From assembly GCA_911728435.2 (NCBI GenBank), contig OU452205.1, forward strand, positions 13,894,260-13,958,259: a stretch of 64,000 nt of DNA, read 5' to 3'. Below the pieces are notes generated by a model that was not told the origin of the DNA, made no database searches, and saw nothing but the letters and a program-made list of their open reading frames with translations. This DNA comes from Apoderus coryli (lineage: Eukaryota; Arthropoda; Insecta; Coleoptera; Attelabidae). Positions 1 to 11,965 of this stretch are shown in pieces. Every line of letters starts with the position of its first letter. The stretch's first letter is position 1. The position numbers and the translations under genes were made by a program.

Positions 1-152
1 AACTACTTATGTTTTTCTTTCTCTGGCCTAGGTTTTGAAATCAGTCTTACTGCCATCTAGACCATTTTGTAGTTTTATGTTTAAGTTAAAATTAAGTACG
101 GTATTGTAATTTATTTTTTGAACTGCAAATAAACTTATTATTATTATTATTA
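1..152 (+). mobile_element. Possible LINE 3' end with TTA-repeat tail
   Basis: AT-rich stretch ending in GCAAATAAACTTA followed by a run of TTA units (about 135-152). Other LINEs in this window end the same way: ATT or TTA microsatellites close the elements at 10578, 56068 and, on the other strand, 14119 and 29369. No coding remnant is visible, so this is inferred from the tail only. Confidence 0.35.
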
Positions 153-1263
153 AGTAGAAAAATCTAAAATAGTCTTTCTCACGTAAAGTGTTATCTCTAC
201 CTTCCGCATATACGATACGTATTGGATGGCACCTTAACTCTATTTTGAATGACTGCTTATCTAGTGTAAACATAACCAAAATCTCACGTTTACGTATGGA
301 GATACGTATACGTCCTTGGTTTTGCCTTAACTCCCTGTTATCAATTTTATTATGAAACAATCAATCGATGACCACAGTTAATTTACATTAATTTTGCGAT
401 TGTGAATCATGAATCAATTATTATAATATCGGCTTCATCATTGTCAAACTAATTAGGTATATTTTATAACATCATAATTGTTGTTTTTATTATCAAGTGG
501 TAGGAAAGGTGACCTGGCTTATAGATGCAGTACTGGTAGGTACATAATGTTGGCAAAAGAAACATTTTCATGGTCAAGTGCAAGTATAAGTGATTAACAG
601 GAATAACATATTATACATTACACTGATGGTATTACATATTATGAATAATGAATATTTACGTATAGAATTTGTTTTCAATTTATTTAGTGACGTACGATAA
701 TCAAGAGGGAAATCCCAATTTATTTTTGTTACAAATTACCTAGAACTATTAACAACATTTTTTATGAGAATAGAATATTGTGTATTTTATAATTTTACGT
801 TTATATTTTAAGATTTTTAACTCAGGAATTCATATTATACTTTGTTAAGTAAATTGATTGTGACACCATATCAAATATCAGTAAGAAACAAACACTTGGA
901 TTGTTTTACTGTGGTAGAGATATCTTTTTTCGATGCGGTTTTCCGTTTCCTTATGTTTTTTTTTAGTAAGGTTTTGTTGTTAAATTATTATAAATAATCC
1001 AAAAAAAATATTACATTAAAATTCAATTTTATTACAAACGGAGCAAATCATTTTTGCTCAGGCCCTCCAGGATTTCAATGCTCCCATTGGAACATTGTTG
1101 TTATCTAAGTAAACAAAAACCGATAGTTTAATGCTAAAGCCTAATAAAAAATCGGTTGTGTCAGCGAAGGTTGAACTATCGATATCGCCTAAATAATTTA
1201 TAGTGCAGTTCATTGATGATGCTGTACAGGGTGGACGTTTTCTTATGTTCCTGTCGAGGATAG
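153..1263. other. AT-rich non-coding stretch
   Basis: No coding similarity is recognisable on either strand. Around 1223 there is ACAGGGTGGACG preceded by GT, resembling the outer end of mariner-type terminal repeats seen elsewhere here (for example at 58089), but no partner end was found. The next LINE fragment starts directly after a stop codon at 1261. Confidence 0.5.
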
Positions 1264-2950
1264 AAAAAAATTAACAAAGGTCCTCCAGGGTCAAATTTTA
1301 TGAAAAACTCACTCGTGCAAACTAAATTAAGCGAGCCACTAAGAGTAATTTTTAATCTATCAATAAAAAAACAAATGTTTCCAGATTGTTTGAAGGTAAC
1401 AAAGATAACACCGATTTTTAAAAATGGAGATCGCACAAATATAGAAAATTACCGCCCTATAGCAATATTATCCAACATAGCAACAGTTTTTGCAATTATA
1501 TTGTCTACTAAATATAGTACCATTTAAAACATCGCTTGTCCGATGGCCAGTATGGTTTCAGAAAGGGTAGATCTGTAACAGATAATTTACTTAATTTTGT
1601 AACATTGACAGCAGAGGCCTTAGCGAACGGGGATCAGGTGGATGTTATCTATACAGATTTTGCACGAGCTTTTGACAATTCAATACTTATAATGAAATTA
1701 AGAGCAAAATCGTTTTCAGAAAGTATGTGTACTTTTCTGAAATCGTATTTAGAAAATAGGAAGCATACGTTTCGATCCAAGGCGTCGAGTCTGACAAATT
1801 TGTACCCTCATCGCGAGCCCTCAGGGAAGCACTCTAGGTCCTCTTCTGTTTCTCATATTTATAGATGACATAACAGTAGTAGTGAAGTCTAGTAAATGGT
1901 GTTTGTTTGCTGATGACATGAAAATTTCCAAGCCGATTACAATTTTGCGCGACTGTCTTAAGCTTCAAAAGGACTTAGACTCTATCTACAAATGGTCCAT
2001 TGAAAATCGTTTCCGTTTTAATATACCAAAATGTAAAACTATCACCTATCACTATATAAAAACACCCACACAATTCCCATACTCGATTAACAATAACATA
2101 TTATGTACAACTGATTTAATTAAAGACCTGTGGGTGTTATTTGACAGCAGATTGACATTCTCACGCCACATTATCCAGATAACAAACGCATCCTATCGAA
2201 ATCTTGGATTTTTATTAAGAAACACAAAGGAGTTTAAAAATAAGAAAACCTTGGTTTTGCTTTATAACGCGTTTGTACGTTCAAAACTAGAGTACTGTGC
2301 TGTTGTTTGGTCACCTATGTACACGAAATACATCTTAATGCTTGAGAGAGTACCAAGGAAGTTTGTCAGACAGGCAGATTTTCTATTGTATAATCAGCAT
2401 ACCTCCGACTATCATGTGAATCTACGAAACTATAATCTGATGTCACTCTGCAATAGAAGACCTTTGCAGGGAATACTGTAGTGTATTTAAAATTATTAAT
2501 AGTACGATATTTGATAATATTACATTAGAGAAATTGCGCATCTCAGTACCTTCGTCAAGGACTCGCATGAAAAATAATTTAACTTTTAGTTTGGAAACCC
2601 CTAGGACAAACTATCAATACAGAACACCAATTTCGATGATGTCAAGAAATTATAATGAGGTGCAAAATTGCTGTGACATTTTTTATGACAGAGAAAATTT
2701 AGAAAATCTATCTCTCAATTAATTTCAGGATAATTCGATTATTAGAAAGTGTATTTTTTTCGATTTTTTTTTTCTTGTTTTTGTTTAGTTTGTTCATATA
2801 TATAATATATTTAGTTTTAAGTTTTGTTCTTTTGTTTTTTTTTCGCTGGTAATATTGTATGTTGTTATTGTTATTAATAGTATTTTTGTATTCACACTTT
2901 ATAACTTGGTCATATGACCTGTGTAAGTTGTTGCAAATAAATAAAATAAA
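1264..2950 (+). pseudogene. 5'-truncated, decayed LINE reverse transcriptase
   Basis: This is the 3' half of a LINE ORF2. The reading begins in the first RT block (KGPPG, from GPDG in relatives) and continues with the fingers motif ENYRPIAILS (about 1439-1470). After a frameshift near 1525 come the HGF-like block YGFRKGRS and the catalytic strand VIYTDFARAFD. A second frameshift near 1808 restores PQGSTLGPLLFL, then FADDMKI gives the active-site aspartates. The thumb and C-terminal part RSKLEYCAVVWSP follows. A third frameshift near 2475 precedes the terminal part (ORF to 2722). The 3' UTR ends in AAATAAAATAAA at 2950. The protein closely parallels the next LINE at 3830-6900. It is clearly dead, with at least three frameshifts and no endonuclease domain. 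The clade is probably in the CR1/L2/Jockey broad group, judged from the C-terminal LEY..VW block; finer assignment needs a tree. Confidence 0.9.
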
Positions 2951-3426
2951 TTTGGCTATCTGTAACGGTTAAACCGCTAAGTGGCGTTTCTCAATTTTAG
3001 GTGATTTGTTTTATTTTTTTTAGTTATAACTTATTTGTTATTTGAGATAATTGATTTCTGCAAAAACTTTCTCATAGCACTTTTCAACGTAGTATAAGAT
3101 ATAGTAACCGATGCACCCTGTATAAGTACCCTTTTACACGTAGTATACTACTAAATGCTGTCGATGACATTTCTAATTTGTTATCTGTTGTAAAATAATA
3201 AATTGCTCTCAGATATTAAAATCTCGCTTCCCATTATTCGTGAGTAGATATTCCCCCTTTTTTAGAATACAAAAATATTAATAACCCTGTCCATATTATA
3301 TTCTAGGATCTGTTACAGATATTTAACCACCCATCAGGTGACGTCTCTCTATGACGAATCGGCCTCATTAACTGCATCTTGCAGCCCTTATTGTTAGGAA
3401 AGGGTTGTAGTAATTTAAAAAAAAAT
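2951..3426. other. Non-coding, with a mariner-type terminal fragment
   Basis: Nothing coding is seen. The segment 3109-3155 (AACCGATGCACCCTGTATA and what follows) is the reverse complement of 19550-19594, sharing both the CAGGGTGCATCGG terminal motif and about 28 bases outside it. That suggests an old mariner end that sat in the same repeat at both places. Confidence 0.5.
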
Positions 3427-3829
3427 ATTCTCTGTTATATACGAAATTGAATTATTGCAAATTCTGAAAAAAATTACATTGTTTTAATTGAAAGAAGCCG
3501 TCGCGTCTCTCCAAGTGGTCCTCCAAATGATTAATAAGGGAAAGTAAGTGATACAGTTTTAACTCAGTAAATTCTTTGAAGAGTAAACAAATCTAAAGAG
3601 CTCTTTTATGTGACTTTTGACCACTGCTAGATAGCTTCGAAACATGTTTGGTTTATTCGATTAGATGCAAGAAGAGTAGTTTATTAAAATTATTTCGTGG
3701 AGAGCGACATTTATTTCCTGCTTCAAATCTAAGGAGTTTGTAATTCGATAATCCACATGCATTTCTCATTATGGATTTGATTGGCTTTTTATAACACAGT
3801 GGCACATTGAGAAATTTCGACATTGAAAG
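3427..3829 (+). repeat. Left copy of 403-bp direct repeat flanking a LINE
   Basis: This copy matches 6901-7300 with only about four substitutions and one 3-bp gap by eye. It ends exactly where the LINE begins (after CATTGAAAG at 3829), and the other copy begins exactly after the LINE tail. Inside the repeat lies a decayed member of the hammerhead-like family: GACCA, then CTG, then CGAAAC and ATGTTTGGTT, followed by a GTGGAG..TTTATTTC block. The repeat either is an extraordinarily long target duplication or reflects a tandem unit into which the LINE landed. Confidence 0.85.
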
Positions 3830-6800
3830 CATTAAATATAGATCTTATTTTAAATCAGAATATGACTTTCTGTCAGCCAAATGGTATAGTATTTTATAAT
3901 TTCAAAAAGGCGAATTATTTTGATCTTTACAACTACTTAAAATCAGAAGATTGGAGCTGTCTAGAAATGCATAATGATCCTAACGAGGCATTACAAGTGT
4001 TTTACAAAAAACTATATATAATAATTGTGTTCCGCTATCGAAATACAGAAAAAGAAAGTACCCCCCTTGGTTTACACCCGAAATAATAAAGGGTATTAAG
4101 TCAAAAGAAAGAAATTTAAAGCTATATAAGAAAACCAATCTAATTCAGTGTCATGAAACATTTAAATTTTTAAAGTCTAAGCTTAAGAAAGATATAAAGA
4201 GGGCATACTCTGAGTACACCTTTGGATTTGAGCAGTATATACAAATAAACCCTACAAAGTTGTGGAATTTCCTTAGATCTAAGAAAAAAAATTGCACGGA
4301 TATACCATTAGAAATGAATTTTCAGGGCACCAAATATATTGGTACAGAACAGATCTCAGAGGCATTTGCGAATTATTTCCAGAGTGTTTACGTGGATTGT
4401 GAAACACCCAACTATTGTCAATCTACCATAAACAGTGAACCCTACTTAAATATCGATTGTATTACAGAAAATGACGTACAGGTGGCCATAAAAAAATTAA
4501 AAAACAAGAAATGTGTTGGGGATGATCTTATTCCTCGATACATTTTGAAAGGCTGCAAGGATTTATTATCAAAACCTCTTGCTTTTATCTTCAATATATC
4601 TTTGAAAAATAAAGTGTTTCCTCACTCTCTGAAAATATCTAAGATTACGCCAATACTTAAAAGTGGTAACAGAGCGGACATTACAAACTACAGACCAATA
4701 GCAGTATTTTCTAATATAGCAACTTTGTTTGAAACAATAATATCGAACAAACTAAATCACCACCTCAAAAACAGACTAAGTAATAGCCAACACGGGTTTC
4801 GTTCAAATAGGTCAACCACTGGAAATTTAATGGACTTTGTGAATTATACCACAGACGTTCTTGCGAGTGGCGGCCAGGTAGACACTGTATACACAGACTT
4901 TGCGAAAGCTTTCGATAAAGTGAACCACAACATTTTACTAAACAAACTCAAGAATTTCTCAATATCTCCTGAACATAGCGAGTTTTTTAATTCTTATTTA
5001 ATAAACAGGCCTCAATATGTCTCAATTTCAGGAAGTAGATCAGAGTATTTTACTGCAAAATCAGGCGTTCCTCAGGGAAGTACATTGGGTCCCATTTTAT
5101 TTTTAATGTTTATAGATGATATAACCCATGTTATCAGATTTAGTGAATGTTCGCTCTTTGCGGATGATCTGAAAATTTATAGAACAATACGCAACCCACT
5201 TGATAGCGTTGCACTACAAACCGATTTGAATAGTCTCTATAAATGGTCATTGCAAAACCTCCTTCCATTTAACATAGAGAAATGTAAGAAAATGACGTAT
5301 ACTTACTCAAAAAACATAATGGAATATCAGTACAACTTAAACAGATCTTCTCTTAAAAATGTACAATCCATAAAAGATCTTGGCATAATATTTGACAGTA
5401 AGCTTACATTTACAGATCACATTGTCCACATAACTAATCAATGTTACAAAAATCCCGATGGCAGCCAGTCGGAACAGTAGATTTTTGATTTATGTATTTT
5501 TTATTTATACTTAGTCTACCACTGACACCCACTATTAATAAACAAATAACGGAATATTCTGACATTCGCCAAATATAACCAAAGTGTCATATTGACAGTT
5601 ATTATAACTGAAATACCCATTATACTATAAGTACGGTCTTATTGTTATTTCACAGGTGTTTATTTGTCAAAATAATTACAGGTATAGCGGGTGATGATAT
5701 TTTTTTTTATTTTTTGTTACTTTATATTGACTTACATTTACTTAAATATGCCAGCGATGAAAAAACTCTCCAAATAAATATTGTAGAGATTTAAGTGCTC
5801 TATCATTTGATATGTAACATCGGTATTTTCTATTAACAACGAAAAAAATATGATTTTTTTAAAACTTTGACAGGCCGCCATTCTGAAATTAGCTCTCCGA
5901 TTTCAATCGCCAACGAACTCACGCGATTCCATGACCTAGCCGATTTTTTAACCAAATTTTGTTTCGATTGGTCAAAAAATGCGGCCTAGAACGTGACGCA
6001 AAGTTTCTATATCCCATATATATATATATATATATATAGATATATAAACTTTTGAACTGAGGTCATTTTTAGGATCCAGGGGTCATAAAATGAAGTACTG
6101 CATAAAAATTTTTCATAATTTCGGTTGTGTCGATCTCCTGAATAGTTAGATTTTTTTTAAAAATCTACTAAAAAAATGGGTTTGATCATGCGAAATTCAA
6201 AAACTTTTAAAAACCGAAAAACTTTTACAGTTCTATATACCGCGCATATACGCTCAAATCTGGAATACTGTAATGTCGTATGGTCGCCCTTATACACAAA
6301 ATATGCGATAATGATAGAAAAAGTTCAGAAAAAGTTTGTACGATTGTCGCATTTTTTACTAAAGGAGGAACACACTTCGGACTACAAAAAAACTTAAAAG
6401 ATTTTGACTTAATTTCTTTATATAACAGACGAACAATATCAGGTATGCTATATTTATTTAAAATCATCCACAATATGGCAAATGATTGCTGGTCATTGCA
6501 AACTTTGAATTTCTCAATTCCCATATCTAAAACACGCCACAAAAATAATCAGACATTTTTGACAAGAGCTGCAAGAACAAACTATCAATATAAATCTCCT
6601 ATTAATATGATGATGAGAAACTACAATTCATTTCAAGAGATATCTGATATTTATGGAACTACCTACAGAAAGTTTAGGATTCAAATAATCAGTTACCTAA
6701 AATCTTTGTCAGAATAACCATGCTGGGAATATGAAAACAAATCTTTCTAATTAAGTATTACTTAATAGTAAATTATAGCCAAATTGTTGTATACGACTAG

Positions 6801-6900
6801 TTAAGTTAGTTTTTAAGTTTAGGTTAAACAAAACAGTGTAATTGGGTACTTTATGCCTGTATCTGTTTTATAAAATAAAATAAAATAAAATAAAAAAATT
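3830..6900 (+). mobile_element. 5'-truncated LINE with frameshift and inserted element
   Basis: The reading begins with the region between endonuclease and RT (FYNFKKANYFDLY, about 3890). It shifts frame near 4025 and continues through KYPPWFTPEII and LWNFLRSKK (4260 on). RT blocks run in one 406-aa reading to 5480: NYRPIAVFS, QHGFRSNRS, VYTDFAKAFD, SGVPQGSTLGP and LFADDLKI (FADD at 5157-5168). The ORF is cut at CYKN (5452) by a 0.72-kb insertion and resumes at 6176 (GLIMRNSKTF, RSNLEYCNVVWSP). Another shift near 6390 leads to the C-terminal end at 6717. The tail is a run of AAAAT units (about 6870-6897). It belongs to the same clade as 1264-2950. All catalytic RT residues are present, but the element is inactive because of the shifts, the insertion and the lack of a 5' half. 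Confidence 0.92.
5453..6174. mobile_element. 0.72-kb insertion inside LINE ORF
   Basis: Non-coding sequence splits the LINE codons CYKN and GLIMR, which are contiguous in the relative at 1264-2950. Near its ends are inverted 11-mers AGTAGATTTTT (5476-5486) and AAAAATCTACT (6159-6169), and the host sequence on both sides reads AAAAAT or AAAAAAAT, a possible short target duplication. It also holds a (TA)n run at about 6015-6040. The right 11-mer is also half of a local hairpin, so it is weak evidence for a true TIR. No transposase is visible, so a non-autonomous DNA element is the likely explanation. Confidence 0.6.
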
Positions 6901-7300
6901 ATTCTCTGTTATATACGAAATTGAATTATTGCAAATTCTGAAAAAAATTACATTGTTTTAATTGAAAGAAGCCGTCGCGTCTCTCCAAGTGGTCCTTCAA
7001 ATGATTAATAAGGGAAAGTAAGTGATACAGTTTTAAGTCAGTAAATTCTTTGAAGAGTAAACAAATCTAAAGAGCTCTTTTATGTGACTTTTGACCACTG
7101 CTAGATAGCTTCGAAACATGTTTGGTTTATTCGATTAGATGCAAGAAGAGTTTATTAAAATTATTTCGTGGAGAGCGACATTTATTTCCTGCTTCAAATC
7201 CAAGGAGTTTGTAATTCGATAATCCACATGCATTTCTCATTATGGATTTGATTGGCTTTTTATAACACAGTGGCACATTGAGAAATTTCGACATTGAAAG
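6901..7300 (+). repeat. Right copy of 400-bp direct repeat flanking a LINE
   Basis: Partner of 3427-3829, starting ATTCTCTGTT immediately after the LINE AAAAT tail and ending ACATTGAAAG at 7300. The differences seen are CCTCC/CCTTC, AACTCAG/AAGTCAG, a missing TAG, and AATCTAAG/AATCCAAG. Confidence 0.85.
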
Positions 7301-7309
7301 GGTTAAAAA

Positions 7310-8512
7310 ATCGTTTTTTCGAGTAACTGAAGACCTGCTACGTCATTGGACCATTTTGACATAGATTGTAGGTTTCAAGGAACTTCTTTGTGTATAGACT
7401 GTAGATTGTAGTGGAGTCGTATAGCCTCTCTTCACTTCGACCTAAAGAGATCTTTTGTGAATTACTCTAATCTATAGAAATCGCCCAGTTGCCCCAAACT
7501 TATTATGAAGTTGATGATCTCTCTGGTCGCCAATTCCTTTGCTTTGTCGGGTGTTAAAAGCACACTTCAGTGTTCAGTGGTGTTTGTTTCTTCTTCGTAA
7601 AAACGACATTGATGGTACCTCATTGAGTAGTGTCCTGTCAAGAGGCCTGTTATGCATTTTGATTCCGAACCTCTTTAATGGTTTTAGGACTGTATTCCTT
7701 CAGTCGGACTTTACGTAATTCAACAATCGCATGGGTTCCGGACCCGCAAAACGAAGAGTTGGTCCCCTCTTTGGCAAATTGGTTCGTCGTTTCGCGTGAG
7801 CTGCTTGTTCATTCAGGTATTGTGTGCACGTGAAGGTGGATGACTTCAGTGCTTTTAATGCATCGCAGCCTGATTGGCAGGCATATTTTGAAAGTGCATT
7901 TTCCGCATACCTCTACGTAAGCATTTTTGAGCGCAGATGTGAATGGCGGTGACCTCTCCTTGGAATATTGTGGGATATCATTTGATCCATCAGCATACCA
8001 TGCGGATGTTTTCACTGTTAGCCACGTTTGGCGTTCTTTAATCATCACTTCAAATGTACCTATTTTTTTTTCTGAATCTAATGGTACTTATCAGATTCAG
8101 AATTTTCATATGACCTTCTAGATCGTCGGACATGTATTGTGTTTTCTGTGTTGTGGGTTGGGTGTACTAAATAGTATGCCATCTTTCGCTTTAACCTTAA
8201 TGTTTTTCCGAACAGCCTGTCATATTATATCCATATCGTGCTTTCTATGTGGCTCTTCCAGTCAAGTTGTCTATCTAGAATCACTCCTAAATATTTGGCC
8301 TAATCTAAAGAGCCGATTTGAACATAATTGAGAGTGGGGCTTTTAATGTCGACTTTCATCTTCCTTGTAAATAGTACCTGTACCGTTTTCCGCTATTTAT
8401 GCTCAATCCCTCAACTTCGCACCAGTTTGTGTGTTTTCCCATTACTGTGACAACAATGTCATCGGCGTGGCTTTGTAAATTGAAGCCTGCCTTTTCCATT
8501 TTTGTTGAAACT
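7310..8512 (-). pseudogene. LINE relic with RT end and RNase H region
   Basis: Read on the minus strand from about 8510, the sequence gives an RT active-site block as HADDIVVTV (YADD with Y changed to H), then WC..GLSINSGK. It continues with KYLGVILDRQLDWKSHIES (about 8300), a standard LINE palm-thumb motif. Around 7990 there is WYADGSN, matching the start of a retroelement RNase H domain (..TDGSK..), followed to 7809 by one open reading. The order RT then RNase H points to the R1/LOA/I-type LINEs rather than the clade at 1264-6900. Several frameshifts and stops break it, and the 5' half is missing. Its 3' end abuts the 400-bp repeat at 7300. Confidence 0.75.
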
Positions 8513-10077
8513 TAAAAAAAAAACATGCATCAAAACGATAGACACACACTGAATATTCTGAAGAAGGTATAGAAAAAAGAAGCAAGCATCAAGGGTTTGT
8601 ACTATAGCAGATATGAACATGATTAGGTTAGGTTAGTTTTAAGCGAATAGAGGAGCTAATACAGTCAAGCAGAGATCAGTTGCGAAAGAGTGTAAGACTT
8701 TGTCCAGGGTATTGTACCCTGAGAAAACACTTAAGTTAAAAGGATCCTTGTAATGAATCATATTTGGCATATTTTTTACCCTGTATTCTGAGTCAACAGT
8801 AACGTTAAGGGTTTTTAAACTAACACCTACCCCCTTTGGTGCGCCACTAAAAAAACTTTTATTTTTGCTCAGGAATATAATTTTGTTCGAAATAGTTTTT
8901 GGTGCAATTTATATTGTCCCAACCATATTAGGTACCTATAATAGGTTAAAATACATTGTCAGAAATGAAAAGAGCAACATTTAATTTATGTCTTAAGGCG
9001 GAAGAAGGCTTTTGTCGTCGTCAGTTGCTGAGCGAGAACACGTATATACGACTGGTAAAAGAATGGATGGCAATTTATTTTTAAAACCATTTCTAATAAT
9101 ACCTATATCTACATAAATCTCGCCCCAAAGCCATTGTTCTATAACCCTAAATGTATAAATTGACTGAACTGATGAAGGTATTAAAAGGTCGTTTTTGTAT
9201 ATAGAAATTCGTGTTCCAAATTAAATTTCAAGGATTATTAAACACGAATTACAAAGAATTAGTAGGCCAAATGAAATAAATAAAGATTTTCTTAAGTCCT
9301 TTTTAACTTAAATATAATTATAAGTGTGTTACTTTTATAGTATTTTTAGTTCTATTTGTTTGTTGTGGCGCGTATCAATTAAATCTATTATTTGTGGCGA
9401 AATAGCTAAATATATTGTTTTGTTAGATAATTATTTTATGCTGTTAGTTAAAACAAATAAATCAGAGTCCTACCTAGTTTAGGAAGTTCTTGACATCACC
9501 GAATATGAATGAATATGATAAATTATAAGCTTCGCCATCGGCTTTTTCTCAGAAATTATTCGTTCTACAGCTTGTATGAATCTTTTTTTTAAATAAAATC
9601 GATATACAGGGTGGCTCGTTAGTGTGTGGGTGGAAGATATCTCAAGATCTACAGGCGATAGACAAAGAATCCTTTACGAAACTTTTAGACACTGAAGAGA
9701 GGTACAACCCAAAAAAGGTTTCCAATTATACCAGATAGTCCACAAACGCGCGGCATACCAAACTTGCTTTACACCCCGTATACTTTAAGATAAATAAATG
9801 TTGCTCTAAAAGATAAGATACATGACATAAGGGTTGATATTGTAACATTTTTTTTAAAAGTTTATGTTTAAAACATATTATTTCTCATAATTGTTTTAAT
9901 GAAAAGATTATGTTTAAGTGCAAATCTTTTGTCTATATCAATTTCTTATCCTGTTCTGTCTCGACATTACAGGGTTTTAATTTTGGGTTACAAATTGCCC
10001 ACCTACAGTTTTCCCCAAGGAAGTTTGAAACAGGTTTCTTTAAATATATAATAAACCTTTTTATTTTATGTTAATAA
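8513..10077. other. Non-coding, with one mariner-type end
   Basis: No protein similarity was recognised. At 9606 the sequence TACAGGGTGGCTCGTTAG looks like a TA-flanked mariner terminal repeat, and ACACCCCGTATA near 9774 could be a degenerate opposite end of a 170-bp miniature element. The match is only about six bases, so this is weak. Confidence 0.4.
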
Positions 10078-10578
10078 CTAGATTTAATTTTTCATACCGC
10101 TATTTTCAAAAAATCTTTTACTTGGAATGCTGTTAAACTATACAATAATTTGAATTCTGAAAATAAAGTATTAATTGTAAGCCAGTTTCGTCAAAAAATA
10201 AGAAAAGAGCTAATGATAGAATGCTATTTCTCACTTTAGTTTATTTTGTGTTTACTGTATGCTGATTTTTCTTTTTTATGTAAAATAGTTCGCCGCAAAT
10301 TTGTTAGTTTGACTGTTGTTTTTTCTTTTACTGTATAATGTGAATTTGTGCACATCACGGGCTCATTGTATTTATATATTTTTTTTATTTTTTTTTTCTA
10401 GTACTGTTATATTATGGTTAAGTGGAAGAATAGCTTAATGCTAAACTTCGCCATAATTACATGACTCATCTTGTTAACTTTATTTTAATTTATTTTACTT
10501 TATTATTTTTTTTTTAATTTACTTTATTCTTTTTTATATTTTTTTTGCATCAATAAAGACGATTATTATTATTATTAA
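10078..10578 (+). pseudogene. LINE 3' terminal fragment
   Basis: A short open reading near 10085-10240 gives AIFKKSFTWNAVKLYNNL and SQFRQKIRKEL, the usual extreme C-terminus of CR1/Jockey-type LINE proteins (..FRKSFSY.A..LYN.LP.. and S..F...L...L), then a stop. A 300-bp AT-rich 3' UTR follows and ends ATAAAGACG plus ATT units at 10562-10578. It is too short to have been called as an ORF. The 5' end is uncertain because a stop lies just upstream. Confidence 0.65.
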
Positions 10579-11149
10579 TTAATAAAACATAATTGGTTTT
10601 CAATTTATTAAAATATATATTTAGTAATATTTTGAATTACGTTGAACATTTAATTAGTTTCGGATTCATAATTAACATGAATTTCAATATTTAATTTTTG
10701 AGTAATACTTATAAAAAAATTAAATAAATAATTCTATTGGTTTTCTTGTGATCAATATTTCATAAAAAATAATTTTCATCAGATGAAATATTCATGATTA
10801 ATAGTACTAATAGTTTGGTAGTGTATTTTTGCCTTTGTATTAACATTTAAGACTGAGTTCGAATAAATTTGATATTAATTACTCACATCTATATTGCGTT
10901 TTTGTAATTTTCTATTTTCGCATAGGTTTCTTGTTTTACCAAAAAAAATAAGTGGCGCCCATATCTAAATTTTAATTATTTAAAAATTGGCAATTTCCAT
11001 TAACCCATGGTTCAATGTTCACCGATGAAAAGCTGCCGTCGCTCATGTGTGACATTTCTCAAAATTTAATAATAACATCGAATGTAATTTATTATAAAAA
11101 TTCACAATATGCCTATGTCCAGTAGTTTTTGAATTATTTGTAAATATCG
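10579..11149. other. AT-rich non-coding stretch
   Basis: Nothing recognised. Poly-A/T tracts only; no terminal repeats or coding remnant seen on either strand. Confidence 0.5.
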
Positions 11150-11965
11150 ATGCGTACTCTCTCATTTCGATGCTGTCTTTGCATCCTCATATCGTCGATG
11201 CTGCTCTTTAAAAACTTGATGGTCCTCGTAAGTGGTACGCCTCCATCTCGGTCTGTCGTTCGCTGGGAACAGCCAGTTATTACTCACATCTAAGCCACAC
11301 TTCTTCATGTTGGTCTTATAAGAACATTCTTGTACTTCTTTTGTTGCCCTCCCTGATTTCGTGAGCCGACCTTAAGCTGTGAATAAAGGATTTTCTTTGG
11401 AAGGTGTTTCGTTGGCATGCGGATTACGTGGCCAGTCCAACGCAGCTGGTGCCTGACACTCATCGCCTCAATGCTAGTTGTTTCACCTTCCTCCACAACG
11501 CTGATGTTTGTTCGTCGGTCCTGCCATTTAATTCCAAGAATTCTTCTAAGACATCGTTGATGGTACTTCTCTAGGTTTTTTAAAAGCCTGCGATAAGTGG
11601 TCCAAGACTCACAGCTATACGTAAGAGTAGGAACTACAATAGCATTATATACACTCGCAACTTAGTTCGAACGTCGATGTTATGATTATAGAAGACTCTC
11701 GTCCTCAGACGGCCAAAAGATATTCTACGCTTGCCTATCTTATACGATGCTGAATTTCATCTCATCGTCTACGAAGGTTGAAGAGTCCGCCGCCATCAAA
11801 TCTGTAGACGATCTCTATTCTCCCCGGCAGTTCATCCTTAACAAGTTCAATGACCGTTCCCACAAACATCGAAAACAAGGTCGGTGCTATGACACAACCC
11901 TGTTTTCCGCCAGTTGTTATTGGAAAGGGCTTTCCCGGTCAGAAAAACATACGAGTCCATTAGAA
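11150..11965 (-). pseudogene. LINE relic, RT C-terminal part, first copy
   Basis: On the minus strand from about 11960 the reading gives ITTGGKQGCVIAPTLFSMF (RT block with QGCV.APTLF). After shifts comes SYSCESWTTYRRLLKNLEKYHQRCLRRILGIKWQDRR. The open stretch 11496-11305 then gives EEGETTSIEAMSVRHQLRW and TGHVIRMPTKHLPKKI. This IEA...HQLRWTGHV.RM block is characteristic of an insect LINE group different from the other LINEs here. A second, more degraded copy lies at 27150-27800 on the same strand. Several stops and shifts, with the active-site region lost. Confidence 0.8.

Noticed and set aside
28..360. Minus-strand 110-codon open reading
   Set aside because: Low-complexity, Ile/Phe-rich reading through an AT-rich stretch and a TTA microsatellite; no recognisable motif.
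6015..6040. (TA)n run
   Set aside because: Simple microsatellite within the 0.72-kb insertion; not a feature by itself.
6225..6542. Minus-strand 105-codon reading inside the LINE
   Set aside because: Shadow of the plus-strand LINE reading frame.
9155..9200. CTGATGAAGGTATTAAAAGGTC as a further hammerhead-like motif
   Set aside because: CTGATGA is present but no stem II closes and no GAAAC follows.
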